DNA of 64,000 bases from an uncultured Rhizobium sp. (GCA_945952315.1 CAMFIE010000001.1:62001-126000); one strand, 5' to 3'; positions 39,137 through 48,456 are shown, counted from the first letter of the stretch. A program made the numbers and translations. The notes: generated from the sequence alone by a model not told the origin.

Positions 39137-40066
39137 CTACCGGCTTCCGCCCATCAGCGTCACGCCGCAATCATAGAAGGCCTTCTTTGCCTCATCGCGT
39201 CGCTTCTGGGCGGGTTCAGCTTCAGCCGGGTTCTTTGCCGGCAGGATGAAGCCGAACGGCCCGCCCTCGTGACCGCCCCGCTCCGCCCAGTAATCGTCAT
39301 AGTCCGTCAGCATTTTCGAGCGCCGGCGTTGCGCGCGATAATTGATCGGATGATTGATATTGGATATGGCGCTCATCTCCATTGCGCCGCGGCTGCGGGC
39401 AATGCCAGCTGCAACCAGAAGAAGCGCATCTTTGGGCCGCAAGCCGCCAAGATCACGGGTCGCCTGGATCACGGCTGATTTAGGGACGGTCTTCACCGGT
39501 CCCTGCAATCCGCCAATGGCGAGTGACAGGGCCTCGCCGTCCGTTCCCGTTTTCAGGAAAATGAAGGTCAGTCGGCACAGCACGAGGCCACTGTTGCGGC
39601 ATTCAAAACCGATGGTGCATTCGCCTTCATGGCGCGTGCCGCAGCGGTCTGCACGGCGCAACCAGACGATATACTCATCCTTTTTGCCCGCTATCCTGCC
39701 AAGCTCGCTGCTTTGTGCATCCCAGAGCGCCTGCAGAAAGGGTTTGGGCATATGGCTGGCGGCGATCCGGTAGTGATCCTCCAGCAGTTGCTCCCGCTCC
39801 GCCGGTGTACGGTTCATGGTGAAATAGGCGCCGAAGGCCTTGCGTATCAATTCCAGCGGCGGGTTGCCGAGCCCGGTTCTCTTGGCAAAATCTTCCAGAA
39901 AGGCAAACCAGCGGCTGCTGACGTCGAACTGGTAGAAGGAGCGGAAAAAGAAGACCACCGTATGTTTTGCGGAATTGCGGCGCGAAAGCGCAGCCGTATA
40001 GCGCAGCACCGTTGAAATCCGGGACGGAAGGGATCGGGCAGGACTTCTATCCGGCATCATGCTCAT
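39137..40066 (-). CDS. VirK/YbjX family protein (DUF535)
   Basis: A 309-residue protein of the DUF535 family. The recognisable part is the C-terminal half: a fully conserved-looking block GLRPKDALLLVAAGIARSRG, then SNINHPINYRAQRRRSKMLTDYDDYWAERGG, ending PFGFILPA (key residues H, R, D and the Y-D-DYW signature). Family members in enterobacteria (VirK, YbjX) are linked to virulence and envelope stress, but no biochemical role is established. There is no signal peptide or membrane segment. It is upstream of the asd promoter on the same strand. Confidence 0.78.
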   Translation of the reverse strand: MSMMPDRSPARSLPSRISTVLRYTAALSRRNSAKHTVVFFFRSFYQFDVSSRWFAFLEDFAKRTGLGNPPLELIRKAFGAYFTMNRTPAEREQLLEDHYRIAASHMPKPFLQALWDAQSSELGRIAGKKDEYIVWLRRADRCGTRHEGECTIGFECRNSGLVLCRLTFIFLKTGTDGEALSLAIGGLQGPVKTVPKSAVIQATRDLGGLRPKDALLLVAAGIARSRGAMEMSAISNINHPINYRAQRRRSKMLTDYDDYWAERGGHEGGPFGFILPAKNPAEAEPAQKRRDEAKKAFYDCGVTLMGGSR

Positions 40067-40365
40067 TTCTCAAATTGGCGGTGGGTTAACTTCTCGCTAA
40101 GCCAAAGCCCCGGCCCGGTCAAGGCTCGCGAATTTCGCAGGATGTCTGGAAAACAAGGCTTTTCAGCTGATTTCTGTTGCGCCGCATGTACTTGTTTGCA
40201 TTGCAAAAACTTCGACTAAAGTCATAAGCCGAAAGCATCTCTGACTCTGCTGGAGGTTTTCTGTCAGTGTTTTGTTAAGCGTTCCGTACCCTCCGGGGGA
40301 GCATTCGGAGGAGCTTTACGGACGCCCCTTTTCGCCCATTGAGGCATTCTGCGGAGGACAGATTT
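40067..40365. promoter_or_regulatory. Divergent region between DUF535 gene and MHS transporter
   Basis: A 299-bp gap. TTTGC-ATT-GCAAA (40195-40207) is a perfect 5-bp inverted repeat. TTGCAA (40201-40206) with CATAAG 16 bp later could be a weak promoter for the transporter. A GCGGAGGA ribosome-binding site lies before the ATG at 40366. Confidence 0.4.
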
Positions 40366-42291
40366 ATGGCTTACACTTCCCAAGCGGGCTCCGGCGCGCG
40401 CCCCATGACGGCGGAGGAGCGAAAGGTTATTTTCGCCTCTTCGCTCGGTACCGTTTTCGAATGGTACGACTTCTATCTCTACGGTTCACTGGCGACCTTC
40501 ATCGGTGCGGCCTTCTTTGCCGATTTCCCGGAAGCGACCCGCAACATCTTCACCCTGCTTGCCTTTGCAGCCGGCTTCCTGGTGCGCCCGTTCGGCGCTC
40601 TGGTTTTTGGCCGTCTCGGTGACCTTGTCGGCCGTAAATACACCTTCCTCGTCACCATTCTGATCATGGGTCTTTCGACCTTCCTCGTCGGTCTTCTGCC
40701 GGGTTCCGCCTCGATCGGCATCTGGGCGCCGGTGCTGCTCATCGCACTGCGTCTGCTGCAGGGTCTGGCGATCGGCGGTGAATATGGCGGCGCTGCAACC
40801 TATGTGGCTGAACATGCCCCTGACGGCCGTCGCGGTTTCTACACGTCCTGGATCCAGACCACGGCAACGCTCGGCCTGTTCCTGTCGCTGCTGATCATTC
40901 TTGGCATCCAGATCTCGCTCGGCAAGACTGCCTTTGCGGATTGGGGATGGCGTATTCCGTTCCTGGTATCGTCGCTGCTTCTGGCCGTATCCGTCTGGAT
41001 CCGCATGAAGATGAATGAATCGCCTGCCTTCCAGAAGATGAAGGAAGAAGGCAAGCAGTCCAAGGCACCGATCTCGGAAGCCTTCGGTCAGTGGAAGAAT
41101 GCCAAGATCGCCATTCTCGCCCTGTTCGGCGCTGTCGCCGGTCAGGCCGTGGTCTGGTATTCGGGTCAGTTCTACGCCCTGTTCTTCCTGACGAACGTTC
41201 TGAAGGTGGATGCACAGGCGGCAAACATCATGGTCGCCATCGCGCTTGCGCTCGGCACTTTCCTGTTCGTGTTCTTCGGCTGGCTTTCGGACCGTATCGG
41301 CCGCAAGCCGATCATTCTCGGCGGCATGATCCTTGCAGCCTTGACCTACTTCCCGATTTTCAACGGTCTGACCGCTGCCGGTAACCCGGCTCTGGCCAAG
41401 GCGCAGGCAAGCGTCAAGGCGGTTGTCACCGTGCAGCCGAATGATTGCCACTTCCAGTTCAACCTGACGGGCACGGCAAAGTTCACCAGCGCCTGCGATA
41501 TCGCAACCTCGTTCCTCACCAAGAACTCGGTGCCTTACAGTGTCGTCGTCGATCCGGCTGCAACGACAGCAGTCGTCAAGATCAATGATGCCACGATCGA
41601 GAGCTATGACTCGACCAAGACGGCTGCTGACATCAAGGCGAAGAACCCGGATTTCGATGCCACCAAGGTGAGCGATGCGGTCAAGGCTCGTAACGGTGCT
41701 TTTGAGAAGCAGGCCAATCTCGCGCTGAAGGCTGCCGGCTATCCGCTGGTTCGTGATCCGGCCAAGGTTGCCGAATCTAAGCTTGCCGGCTTCATCGAGA
41801 AGAACCCGGAACTCAGCCTTGATATCGCTGCGATCCAGGCAACCGAAAAGACCATGGTTCCGGTCGCTGCCGCCATCAAGGACAAGATCGTCACCGCTGA
41901 GGAAGCCGGTTCAGCAACCGAAATCCCGGTCTTCACGATTGCCGATGCCGGTGCCTTCAAGATGGTTTCCAACCCGGCTGACATAAACAAGCCGATGATC
42001 GTTGGCCTGCTCTTCGTGCTGATGATCTATGTGACCATGGTTTATGGCCCGATGGCTGCCATGCTGGTGGAAATGTTCCCGACCCGCATCCGCTACACCG
42101 GCATGTCGCTGCCCTATCATATCGGCAACGGCTGGTTCGGTGGTCTGCTTCCGGCAACCGCATTCGCCATGAGTGCTGCCAAGGGCGATATCTTCTATGG
42201 CCTGTGGTATCCGGTCGTCATCGCAGCCGTTTGCGCCGTGATCGGTATCATTTTCCTCAGGGAAACCAAGAACAACGATATCAACGCCTGA
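40366..42291 (+). CDS. MHS-family MFS transporter with large inserted domain
   Basis: A 641-residue metabolite:H+ symporter of the MHS group (relatives: ProP, ShiA, KgtP). N-terminal landmarks are SSLGTVFEWYDFYLYG and the loop 2-3 motif GRLGDLVGRKYTF, and a second copy FFGWLSDRIGRKP lies in the middle. About 200 residues (roughly 341-543) interrupt the normal fold between membrane segments, where relatives have a short loop. The insert is hydrophilic, Ala/Lys/Asp-rich, and has two cysteines (NDCHF and SACDIA). Three further membrane segments follow it. The insert probably faces the periplasm. The substrate is unknown. Confidence 0.86.
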   Translation: MAYTSQAGSGARPMTAEERKVIFASSLGTVFEWYDFYLYGSLATFIGAAFFADFPEATRNIFTLLAFAAGFLVRPFGALVFGRLGDLVGRKYTFLVTILIMGLSTFLVGLLPGSASIGIWAPVLLIALRLLQGLAIGGEYGGAATYVAEHAPDGRRGFYTSWIQTTATLGLFLSLLIILGIQISLGKTAFADWGWRIPFLVSSLLLAVSVWIRMKMNESPAFQKMKEEGKQSKAPISEAFGQWKNAKIAILALFGAVAGQAVVWYSGQFYALFFLTNVLKVDAQAANIMVAIALALGTFLFVFFGWLSDRIGRKPIILGGMILAALTYFPIFNGLTAAGNPALAKAQASVKAVVTVQPNDCHFQFNLTGTAKFTSACDIATSFLTKNSVPYSVVVDPAATTAVVKINDATIESYDSTKTAADIKAKNPDFDATKVSDAVKARNGAFEKQANLALKAAGYPLVRDPAKVAESKLAGFIEKNPELSLDIAAIQATEKTMVPVAAAIKDKIVTAEEAGSATEIPVFTIADAGAFKMVSNPADINKPMIVGLLFVLMIYVTMVYGPMAAMLVEMFPTRIRYTGMSLPYHIGNGWFGGLLPATAFAMSAAKGDIFYGLWYPVVIAAVCAVIGIIFLRETKNNDINA

Positions 42292-42343
42292 CGCTTCTGA
42301 TATCCCGCGATCGCCGGGAGCCCCCAGGCTTCCCGGCCTCGAG

Positions 42344-42369
42344 CCCGGCACTTTGGTGCCGGGTTTTTT
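42344..42369 (+). terminator. Terminator after the MHS transporter
   Basis: CCCGGCAC and GTGCCGGG form an 8-bp stem with a TTTG loop, followed by six T residues. Confidence 0.92.
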
Positions 42370-42378
42370 ATTGCCGGT

Positions 42379-43140
42379 TCACAGTTTCGGAGTGCCTGGC
42401 CCGCCCTTGCGGAAAAGCAGACCGAAACGGGCAAAGAGTATAGCCGCCATCAGGCTGAACCACACGCCGAAGGAATAACCGGTGATCACATCACTCGGAT
42501 AATGGGCGCCAACCAGCGTACGGGTCGCTGCCAGCACAAAACCGAGTATCAGAAGAGGCACGCGCAACGGCGGAAAAAGCAAGGCGAGCGCCATGGCCAA
42601 GGCACCGTCGGTGGTGGAATGACCCGATGGAAAGCTTTCGAAATCGTAGTCATTGGCAAAGGGTTGGAAATGGAAATTTCCGAGTTCCTCGAAAAGCGTT
42701 GGCCGCGCCCGTCCGATCAACCGCTTCAGAAAATTGGCGATCAGGCCGGAGCCTGCAACGGCGAGGAAGACATAGAGACTAGCATGCACCGCCTGCATGG
42801 CCTTCAACCGGGTAGCCCTGCCTGAAAAGCGCTTGCCAAGCGCATGTAGACCCAGACCGGCCACTGCAGCCGAAATCAGAATCCAGTCCGACTTGCCGAA
42901 ATCGGTGAGATTGGCGGCAAGTGTTCGCAGCCAGTCGGGTTCGGTTCTCACCCATTGAATGGCAGGCCTGTCGAACAGGAAGGCGGTCGCGCTTGCAAGC
43001 ACAAGTGTGCCGCCGAGCCAGCGCTGCCAGCCGATCTTGGGCTGGGTCGGGGAAAATCGCCGATGACGGTTCCGAAGTTTCTGCTGCAGGCTTGTGCGGA
43101 CGGGCTCAGAGCTTTTTGCCTGCTGGATCGGGTCATTCAT
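42379..43140 (-). CDS. PAP2-family membrane phosphatase
   Basis: A 253-residue inner-membrane protein of the phosphatidic acid phosphatase 2 family. The three-part catalytic signature is complete: KRLIGRARP, then FPSGHST, then RTLVGAHYPSD. About five hydrophobic segments surround it. The first 50 residues are polar and cytoplasmic. I chose the second of two tandem ATGs (43140) because AGGAG lies six bases before it. Likely substrates are lipid phosphates such as undecaprenyl pyrophosphate or lipid A, but these cannot be told apart here. Confidence 0.88.
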   Translation of the reverse strand: MNDPIQQAKSSEPVRTSLQQKLRNRHRRFSPTQPKIGWQRWLGGTLVLASATAFLFDRPAIQWVRTEPDWLRTLAANLTDFGKSDWILISAAVAGLGLHALGKRFSGRATRLKAMQAVHASLYVFLAVAGSGLIANFLKRLIGRARPTLFEELGNFHFQPFANDYDFESFPSGHSTTDGALAMALALLFPPLRVPLLILGFVLAATRTLVGAHYPSDVITGYSFGVWFSLMAAILFARFGLLFRKGGPGTPKL

Positions 43141-43214
43141 CATTGTCTCCTGCGAAACATCCTTTTGGCCGACAAAGGTTCGTAATTTCCCGATTCCGGC
43201 TTTATGAACCACCA

Positions 43215-43249
43215 TAAAAAAAGGGCAAGCCCGGAAGGCCTGCCCTCTT
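43215..43249 (-). terminator. Terminator after leuB
   Basis: On the minus strand GGGCAGGCCTTCC pairs with a partner containing GGGCTTGCCC and is followed by seven T residues. The hairpin stem GGGCAGG/CTTGCCC is imperfect, but the T-run is clear. Confidence 0.75.
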
Positions 43250-43271
43250 TGCATTCCACGGCATTGGGGCC

Positions 43272-44384
43272 TTATTTGGAAAGCGCGAGGAATTCCGCAA
43301 GGATCGCATCACCCATCTCGACGGTTCCCACCTTCCGGCAGCCCTCGGCCATGATGTCACCGGTGCGCGTGCCGCTGTCGAGCACATTGGCAATGGCCTT
43401 TTCCAGATTGTCCGCTTCCTGCACGAGATTGAAGGAATAGCGCAGGCACATGGCGAAGGAGGCGATCATCGCGATCGGGTTGGCAATGCCCTTGCCTGCA
43501 ATATCCGGCGCAGAACCATGCACAGGCTCGTAGAGCGCCTTGCGTTTGCCGGTCTTGGCATCCGGCGCGCCGAGCGACGCGGACGGCAGCATGCCGAGCG
43601 AGCCGGTCAGCATGGCGGCCACGTCCGACAGCATGTCGCCGAACAGGTTAGCGGTCACGATCACGTCGAACTGCTTCGGCTGGCGCACGAGCTGCATGCC
43701 GCCGGCATCGGCCAGCATGTGTTCGAGCTGCACGTCGGCATATTTCGCCTTGTGGGTTTCGGTCACAACCTGGTTCCAAAGCACGCCGGACTTCATGACG
43801 TTGCGCTTTTCCATCGAGCAAACGCGATTGTTGCGGGTGCGCGCGAGCTCGAAGGCAACGCCTGCAATGCGCTCGATTTCGTAGGTGTCATAAACCTGGG
43901 TGTCGATGCCGCGCTTCTGGCCATTGCCGAGATCGATGATTTCTTTCGGCTCGCCGAAATAGACGCCGCCCGTCAGCTCGCGCACGATCAGGATGTCGAG
44001 GCCTTCCACCAGCTCCGGCTTCAGCGAGGATGCGTTGGCAAGCGCCGGGTAGCAGATTGCAGGGCGCAGGTTGGCAAACAGCTTGAGATCCTTGCGCAGG
44101 CGCAGAAGTCCGGCTTCAGGACGGACCTCGTAGGGCACGGCATCCCATTTCGGGCCGCCGACCGCGCCAAACAGCACAGCATCCGCCTGCATCGCCTTTT
44201 CCATGTCGCCTTCGGAAATCGCCGCGCCATGGGCGTCGTAAGCGCATCCGCCAACCAGACCCTCGTCGGTTACAAAGCCGGCTCCCATCGTGTCATTCAT
44301 GGCCGCGATGATCTTGCGGACCTCCGCCATGGCCTCGGGGCCAATGCCGTCACCGGGAAGCAGGAAAAGCGAGCGCGTCGTCAT
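43272..44384 (-). CDS. leuB: 3-isopropylmalate dehydrogenase
   Basis: Oxidises and decarboxylates 3-isopropylmalate in leucine synthesis. The 370-residue protein starts with [14 protein letters not shown], and has [12 protein letters not shown], the NLFGDMLSD motif, [12 protein letters not shown], and the NAD-binding [18 protein letters not shown]. The gene lies 1.2 kb from leuD, with one unrelated gene between them. Confidence 0.96.
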   Translation of the reverse strand: MTTRSLFLLPGDGIGPEAMAEVRKIIAAMNDTMGAGFVTDEGLVGGCAYDAHGAAISEGDMEKAMQADAVLFGAVGGPKWDAVPYEVRPEAGLLRLRKDLKLFANLRPAICYPALANASSLKPELVEGLDILIVRELTGGVYFGEPKEIIDLGNGQKRGIDTQVYDTYEIERIAGVAFELARTRNNRVCSMEKRNVMKSGVLWNQVVTETHKAKYADVQLEHMLADAGGMQLVRQPKQFDVIVTANLFGDMLSDVAAMLTGSLGMLPSASLGAPDAKTGKRKALYEPVHGSAPDIAGKGIANPIAMIASFAMCLRYSFNLVQEADNLEKAIANVLDSGTRTGDIMAEGCRKVGTVEMGDAILAEFLALSK

Positions 44385-44563
44385 GGGGAAATCCCTTTTG
44401 CGTTGAAAGAGTGCTGGCCGGGTTCTTAAACAGCATGGGCGTGGTTTTCAAGCGCTGCGAGGGGGCGAAAAGTCCATGAAATCCGGGAATTTTGCGCTCT
44501 CTGACGGTTGCTCTTGCCTATGAAGCGGCTATGACTGCGACATGCTTCAAAAGGGTATTGCAG

Positions 44564-45511
44564 ATGTCCGTTATCGCCGCGGCGCAAAGGCCGCTTCATA
44601 TCCGAACCCCGCTCTTGCGCTCGCTTGCCTCCTACAGCGCCTTTGGCAAGCCGCTCCTCTTCAAGATGGAGGCACTGCAGCCCTCCGGCAGCTTCAAGAT
44701 GCGCGGGATCGGCAGATTGAGCCAGCAGGCCGTGAAGGATGGGGCAAGTGCACTCTACTGCGCCTCTGGCGGCAATGCCGGTATCGCCGTTGCCTTTTCC
44801 GGAAAGGCGCTTGGGGTTCCCGTTACCATTGTCGTGCCGGAAACAACGGCAGCCGATGTCCGGGAGCGGATTGCGGCGACCGGTGCACGCGTGACTGTTC
44901 ACGGATCAGCCTTTGACGAGGCGGATGCCTATGCGCGACAGGCAGCGGAACGGGAGGGTGCGGTCTATATCCATCCCTTCGACCATCCACTGCTCTGGGA
45001 AGGCCATGCAAGCCTGATCGATGAAGTGGTGGAAGACGGCACTCCCTTTGACTGCGTGATTGCAAGTGTCGGCGGCGGCGGTCTGATGGCAGGTCTGATC
45101 GAGGGGCTTCACCGTAACGGGCTTTCGCATGTGCCGCTGATTGCGGTCGAGACGGAAGGCGCGGATTCACTGGCGAAGAGCATCGAGGCGGGTGAGCGGA
45201 TCACTCTTCCAGCCATCACATCGATTGCAACCTCTCTCGGCGCCCGCACGGTTGCTGCCCGTGCCTTCGACCTTGCGCAGACCCATCCGGTGATCAGCCT
45301 GACTGTGACGGATGCGGATGCGCTCGCCGCACTGGTGAAATTTGCCGATGCGCACCGGGTGCTGGTGGAGCCCGCCTGCGGGGCTGCGCTGGCGGTTGCG
45401 GATGGGCATGCAGAGCGGCTTTCCCGATTTGAAAACCCGCTTGTGGTCGTTTGCGGTGGTATTGGTGTATCGCTTGAAAAGCTTGACCAATGGAGAAGCC
45501 GGATCGCCTGA
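44564..45511 (+). CDS. Serine/threonine dehydratase-like PLP enzyme
   Basis: Fold-type II PLP enzyme, likely an L-serine or L-threonine deaminase. The 315-residue protein has the PLP lysine in SGSFKMRG, the SGGNAGIAVA motif and the phosphate-binding VGGGGLMAGL. There is no ACT-like regulatory domain, so it is a short form. I chose the ATG at 44564 with AAGGG upstream; an earlier ATG at 44531 is possible. It is divergent from leuB. Substrate choice between Ser, Thr and hydroxyaspartate cannot be made from sequence alone. Confidence 0.85.
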   Translation: MSVIAAAQRPLHIRTPLLRSLASYSAFGKPLLFKMEALQPSGSFKMRGIGRLSQQAVKDGASALYCASGGNAGIAVAFSGKALGVPVTIVVPETTAADVRERIAATGARVTVHGSAFDEADAYARQAAEREGAVYIHPFDHPLLWEGHASLIDEVVEDGTPFDCVIASVGGGGLMAGLIEGLHRNGLSHVPLIAVETEGADSLAKSIEAGERITLPAITSIATSLGARTVAARAFDLAQTHPVISLTVTDADALAALVKFADAHRVLVEPACGAALAVADGHAERLSRFENPLVVVCGGIGVSLEKLDQWRSRIA

Positions 45512-45530
45512 TCGTTTCGGGAGCGCAAAG

Positions 45531-45569
45531 AAAAGCCCTCGCTCGCTTCTGCAAGCGGCACGGGCTTTT
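45531..45569. terminator. Bidirectional terminator between dehydratase gene and leuD
   Basis: AAAAGCCC (45531-45538) and GGGCTTTT (45562-45569) form an 8-bp outer stem with an inner CGCTT/AAGCG pairing. It has A- and T-ends for both convergent genes. Confidence 0.82.
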
Positions 45570-45586
45570 GAACAGGTCGGTGATAC

Positions 45587-46192
45587 TTACGCCCAGGGAT
45601 GGGAGGCGGCATTGGCCTTTTCGAACGTATCGATGGCGCTGCGCTTTTCCAGTGTCAGGCCGATATCGTCGAGGCCGTTCAGCAGGCAGTGACGCTTGAA
45701 GGCATCGATCTCGAAGGCGATGCGGCCGCCATCCGGACCGGTGATTTCCTGGGCTTCGAGATCCACCGTCAGCACGGCATTGGAGCCGCGCTGGGCATCA
45801 TCCATCAGCTTGTCGAGATTGTCCTGGCTGACCACGATCGGCAGGATACCGTTCTTGAAGCAGTTGTTGTAGAAGATATCGGCAAACGAGGTGGAGATCA
45901 CGCAGCGGATACCGAAATCGAGCAGCGCCCAGGGGGCATGCTCGCGCGATGAGCCGCAGCCGAAATTGTCACCGGCCACCAGGATCTGCGCATTGCGGTA
46001 GGCAGGCTTGTTGAGCACGAAGTCGGCATTTTCCGAGCCGTCTTCCTTGTAGCGGGCCTCTGCGAAAAGCCCCTTGCCCAGACCGGTGCGCTTGATCGTC
46101 TTCAGGTAGTCCTTCGGAATGATCATGTCGGTGTCGATATTGACGACCGGGAGGGGTGCGGCAACGCCGGTGAGCTTGACGAACTTGTCCAT
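45587..46192 (-). CDS. leuD: 3-isopropylmalate dehydratase small subunit
   Basis: Small subunit of isopropylmalate isomerase; the large subunit leuC is not in this window. The 201-residue protein starts [16 protein letters not shown], has [14 protein letters not shown], the swivelling-domain motif [17 protein letters not shown], and [15 protein letters not shown] chose the ATG at 46192 with AAGG upstream; the longer frame starts at a less suitable codon. Confidence 0.95.
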   Translation of the reverse strand: MDKFVKLTGVAAPLPVVNIDTDMIIPKDYLKTIKRTGLGKGLFAEARYKEDGSENADFVLNKPAYRNAQILVAGDNFGCGSSREHAPWALLDFGIRCVISTSFADIFYNNCFKNGILPIVVSQDNLDKLMDDAQRGSNAVLTVDLEAQEITGPDGGRIAFEIDAFKRHCLLNGLDDIGLTLEKRSAIDTFEKANAASHPWA

Positions 46193-46279
46193 TGTCTTGG
46201 CCTTCGGTTCACGCTTTGAAAGGTTCCAAGGGGCCATAGAGGAAATTGCACGAAATTTGAAGGGGAATCTTTGCCGCCC

Positions 46280-46513
46280 TTACATGTCGATGATCATGCC
46301 GTGACCATCGTTCCACACGCGCTTCACGTTGCCGTTGCCGTTCGTGCGCGCCTTTGCGGTCTGCGGCTGCGGAGCCCCCATCATCGCACGGGCAAACAGG
46401 CTGAGCGACAGGATTGCGGCAAAGGCCATGAACACTGAAAGCGTGACAAGCCCGAACAGGCTGACCACGACAAGGCTGGCGGCAGTGAGGAGAATGGAGA
46501 CAAGGCTCTTCAT
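46280..46513 (-). CDS. Small inner-membrane protein
   Basis: A 77-residue protein with one or two hydrophobic segments (about residues 4-42), then a polar Arg/Asn/Gly-rich tail that ends VKRVWNDGHGMIIDM. It has an AAAGGA ribosome-binding site. It lies after leuD's upstream region and is divergent from the citrate-lyase-like gene. I recognise no family. The conserved-looking tail suggests a real gene rather than a chance ORF. Confidence 0.62.
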   Translation of the reverse strand: MKSLVSILLTAASLVVVSLFGLVTLSVFMAFAAILSLSLFARAMMGAPQPQTAKARTNGNGNVKRVWNDGHGMIIDM

Positions 46514-46631
46514 GGGTTTTTCCTTTCTCTGGTGCATGTGGTTGCGACAGGGCTCTCCTGCAAGGCCCTGCCGCCAAATTGTTCGACGCGCCCGGATTTC
46601 TCGCGGCTTGCGCCCGCCTGCAAAGCTTGGC

Positions 46632-47555
46632 ATGAAGACGCTCATGCAGCAGATACGACCTTCACACCCGCCTCGCCCGCGCCGCACGGCGCTCAGCATT
46701 CCCGCCATCAACCAGCGGGCGCTGGAAAAGGCGCATGCCTTGCAGGCTGATGTTTTGATCTTCGATCTGGAAGATTCCGTGGCGGAGGAGAAGAAGGCCG
46801 AGGCCCGTGACAATCTGAAGCGCCATTTCGCAAGCCTTGCCGTTCCGCATGCTGCAGAAACGGTGATCCGGATCAATGCTGTCGATACGGCCCATCTTGA
46901 GCCGGATCTTGAAGCCGCGCTTGCCTGCAATCCGTGCGCGCTGCTCCTTCCCAAGGTCGAAAGCCCGCGTGATGTCTTTGCGGTGGCCGACCGGCTGGCG
47001 GAACGGGATGCGCCCCCCCACTTGCGCCTCTGGGCAATGATCGAAACCCCGAAGGCCGTCCTACATGCAGGGCGGATCGCCGAGGCGGCGGAAACCGCAG
47101 CCTCCCGGCTTGAAGCCTTCGTCATCGGTCTCAATGACCTGCGCAAGGAAACCGGCGTGCTGCCCGAGCCGGGCCGCACCCATCTTTTGTCCTTCATGAT
47201 GCAGATCCTGCTTGCCGGACGTGCCTACGGGCTGACGGTGCTTGACAGCGTGTCCAATGCGTTTCGTGATATGGCAGCTTTCGAGATGGAATGCGCGCAG
47301 GGTCGCGCCATGGGTTTTGATGGCAAGATGCTGATCCACCCGGCCCAGATCGAGCCTGCCAATCGCCACTTCGGCCCCTCCGAAGACGCGTTGGCGGAGG
47401 CACGCGGTATTATTGCCGCCTTTGCCTTGCCGGAAGCGCAGGGACTGGGCGTGGTGAATATGGATGGCCGCATGGTCGAGCGCCTGCATCTGGAGCAGGC
47501 GCTTCAGCTCGTGGCTCTCGCCGATGAAATCGAAAAGAGGAAGGTTTCCCGATGA
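46632..47555 (+). CDS. HpcH/HpaI aldolase, citrate lyase beta-like
   Basis: CitE-like enzyme of the TIM-barrel acyl-CoA lyase superfamily (malyl-CoA, citramalyl-CoA or related lyases). The 307-residue protein has RTALSIPAINQRALEKA, FDLEDSVAEEKK with an acidic metal-binding site, LLLPKVES, WAMIETPKAV, GLNDLRKETG and FDGKMLIHPAQIEPAN. There are no citC, citD or citF genes nearby, so it is not the citrate lyase complex. The ATG at 46632 lacks a clear ribosome-binding site; 46644 is possible. It overlaps the next gene by four bases. Confidence 0.85.
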   Translation: MKTLMQQIRPSHPPRPRRTALSIPAINQRALEKAHALQADVLIFDLEDSVAEEKKAEARDNLKRHFASLAVPHAAETVIRINAVDTAHLEPDLEAALACNPCALLLPKVESPRDVFAVADRLAERDAPPHLRLWAMIETPKAVLHAGRIAEAAETAASRLEAFVIGLNDLRKETGVLPEPGRTHLLSFMMQILLAGRAYGLTVLDSVSNAFRDMAAFEMECAQGRAMGFDGKMLIHPAQIEPANRHFGPSEDALAEARGIIAAFALPEAQGLGVVNMDGRMVERLHLEQALQLVALADEIEKRKVSR

Positions 47556-47758
47556 AGCTCTACCGTTTCCTGACCGGTCCCGACGATTCCGCATTCTGTC
47601 ACCGGGTCACGGCTGCGCTGAATGCGGGCTGGGAGCTGCACGGTGGCCCGACGCTCACCTACAATCAGGATAGCGGCAAGACCTATGCCGGTCAGGCCGT
47701 GGTGAAGGATGTTCCGGGCCAGGACTATACGCCCGACATCAAGCTTTCGGATTTCTGA
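47552..47758 (+). CDS. DUF1737 small protein
   Basis: A 68-residue DUF1737 protein: MKLYRFLTGPDDSAFCHRV, then LNAGWELHGGPTLTYN. It overlaps the stop of the CitE-like gene (ATGA), so the two are translated together. DUF1737 has no known function. The tight pairing hints that it may act with the lyase. Confidence 0.82.
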   Translation: MKLYRFLTGPDDSAFCHRVTAALNAGWELHGGPTLTYNQDSGKTYAGQAVVKDVPGQDYTPDIKLSDF

Positions 47759-47785
47759 AACACCGCGTGCGTTTGGCGAACCGGA

Positions 47786-48205
47786 TCAGACGCTTGCCTC
47801 GATCCGTTCCATGTCTTCGTCCGACAGGCCGAAATGATGGCCGATTTCGTGGATCAGCACATGGGTGATGATGTCACCAAGCGTTTCCTCGTTTTCCGCC
47901 CAGTAATCGAGGATCGGGCGGCGATAAAGCAGGATGCGGTTCGGCATCTCGCCGGTTTCCATGGAAAAGCGTTCGGTAAGGCCCCGCCCCTCGAACAGGC
48001 CGAGTAGATCAAACGGCGTTTCCAGCGCCATGTCCTCGAACACGTCATCGGTCGGAAAATCGGCGATTTCTATCACCAGATTGCCGGTCAGCTGGCGAAA
48101 TGTTTCCGGCAGCTTTCCATAGGCTTCGATGGCAAGCGATTCGAACGTGCTGATCGTCGGTGCGTGCCGTTCGCGCCAATCCTCGGTCTGATCTATCCGT
48201 GCCAT
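47786..48205 (-). CDS. Minimal metallopeptidase-like protein (zincin, DUF1025)
   Basis: A 139-residue protein with the zinc motif HEIGH in THVLIHEIGHHFGLSDEDM (about 115-133). The family is a small acidic zincin-like group of unknown substrate. I chose the ATG at 48205 because AAGGAG lies six bases upstream; longer frames begin at unsupported codons. No signal peptide is present, so it is cytoplasmic. Confidence 0.86.
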   Translation of the reverse strand: MARIDQTEDWRERHAPTISTFESLAIEAYGKLPETFRQLTGNLVIEIADFPTDDVFEDMALETPFDLLGLFEGRGLTERFSMETGEMPNRILLYRRPILDYWAENEETLGDIITHVLIHEIGHHFGLSDEDMERIEASV

Positions 48206-48354
48206 TCTGTCTCCTTGCGTTGCCATCATATAGGCCGTGCGGAAATTTTTTTCGAGTGGCAAGCGGCCATGCACAGGCTTTTGAAGCGGTTCATGATTTG
48301 TAATCCATGAACAAAGCCGCATCCTGGTCGTGCAAAGCACCGTGATGAATCCCG

Positions 48355-48383
48355 TTGACTCTTTTTTCGGTTTCTGGAATTTA
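48355..48383 (+). promoter_or_regulatory. Likely promoter of imuA-imuB-dnaE2
   Basis: TTGACT (48355-48360) and AATTTA (48378-48383) are separated by 17 bp. The LexA box begins three bases downstream and covers the expected start site. Confidence 0.6.
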
Positions 48384-48385
48384 TA

Positions 48386-48400
48386 GAACATAAAGTGAAC
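48386..48400 (+). promoter_or_regulatory. LexA (SOS) box, GAAC-N7-GAAC
   Basis: Perfect match to the alphaproteobacterial LexA operator: GAAC at 48386-48389, seven bases, GAAC at 48397-48400. It lies just after the predicted -10 element, so LexA would block transcription of the mutagenesis cassette until DNA damage. Confidence 0.92.
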
Positions 48401-48456
48401 ATATGGACTGGCAGCTGCAGGCTGCCCCTCATGCATGGAAGGATCGGAGCACCGTC

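Noticed and set aside
38887-39249. 120-codon plus-strand ORF over the asd leader
   Set aside because: It runs antisense to the leader and into the 3' end of the DUF535 gene, with no motifs.
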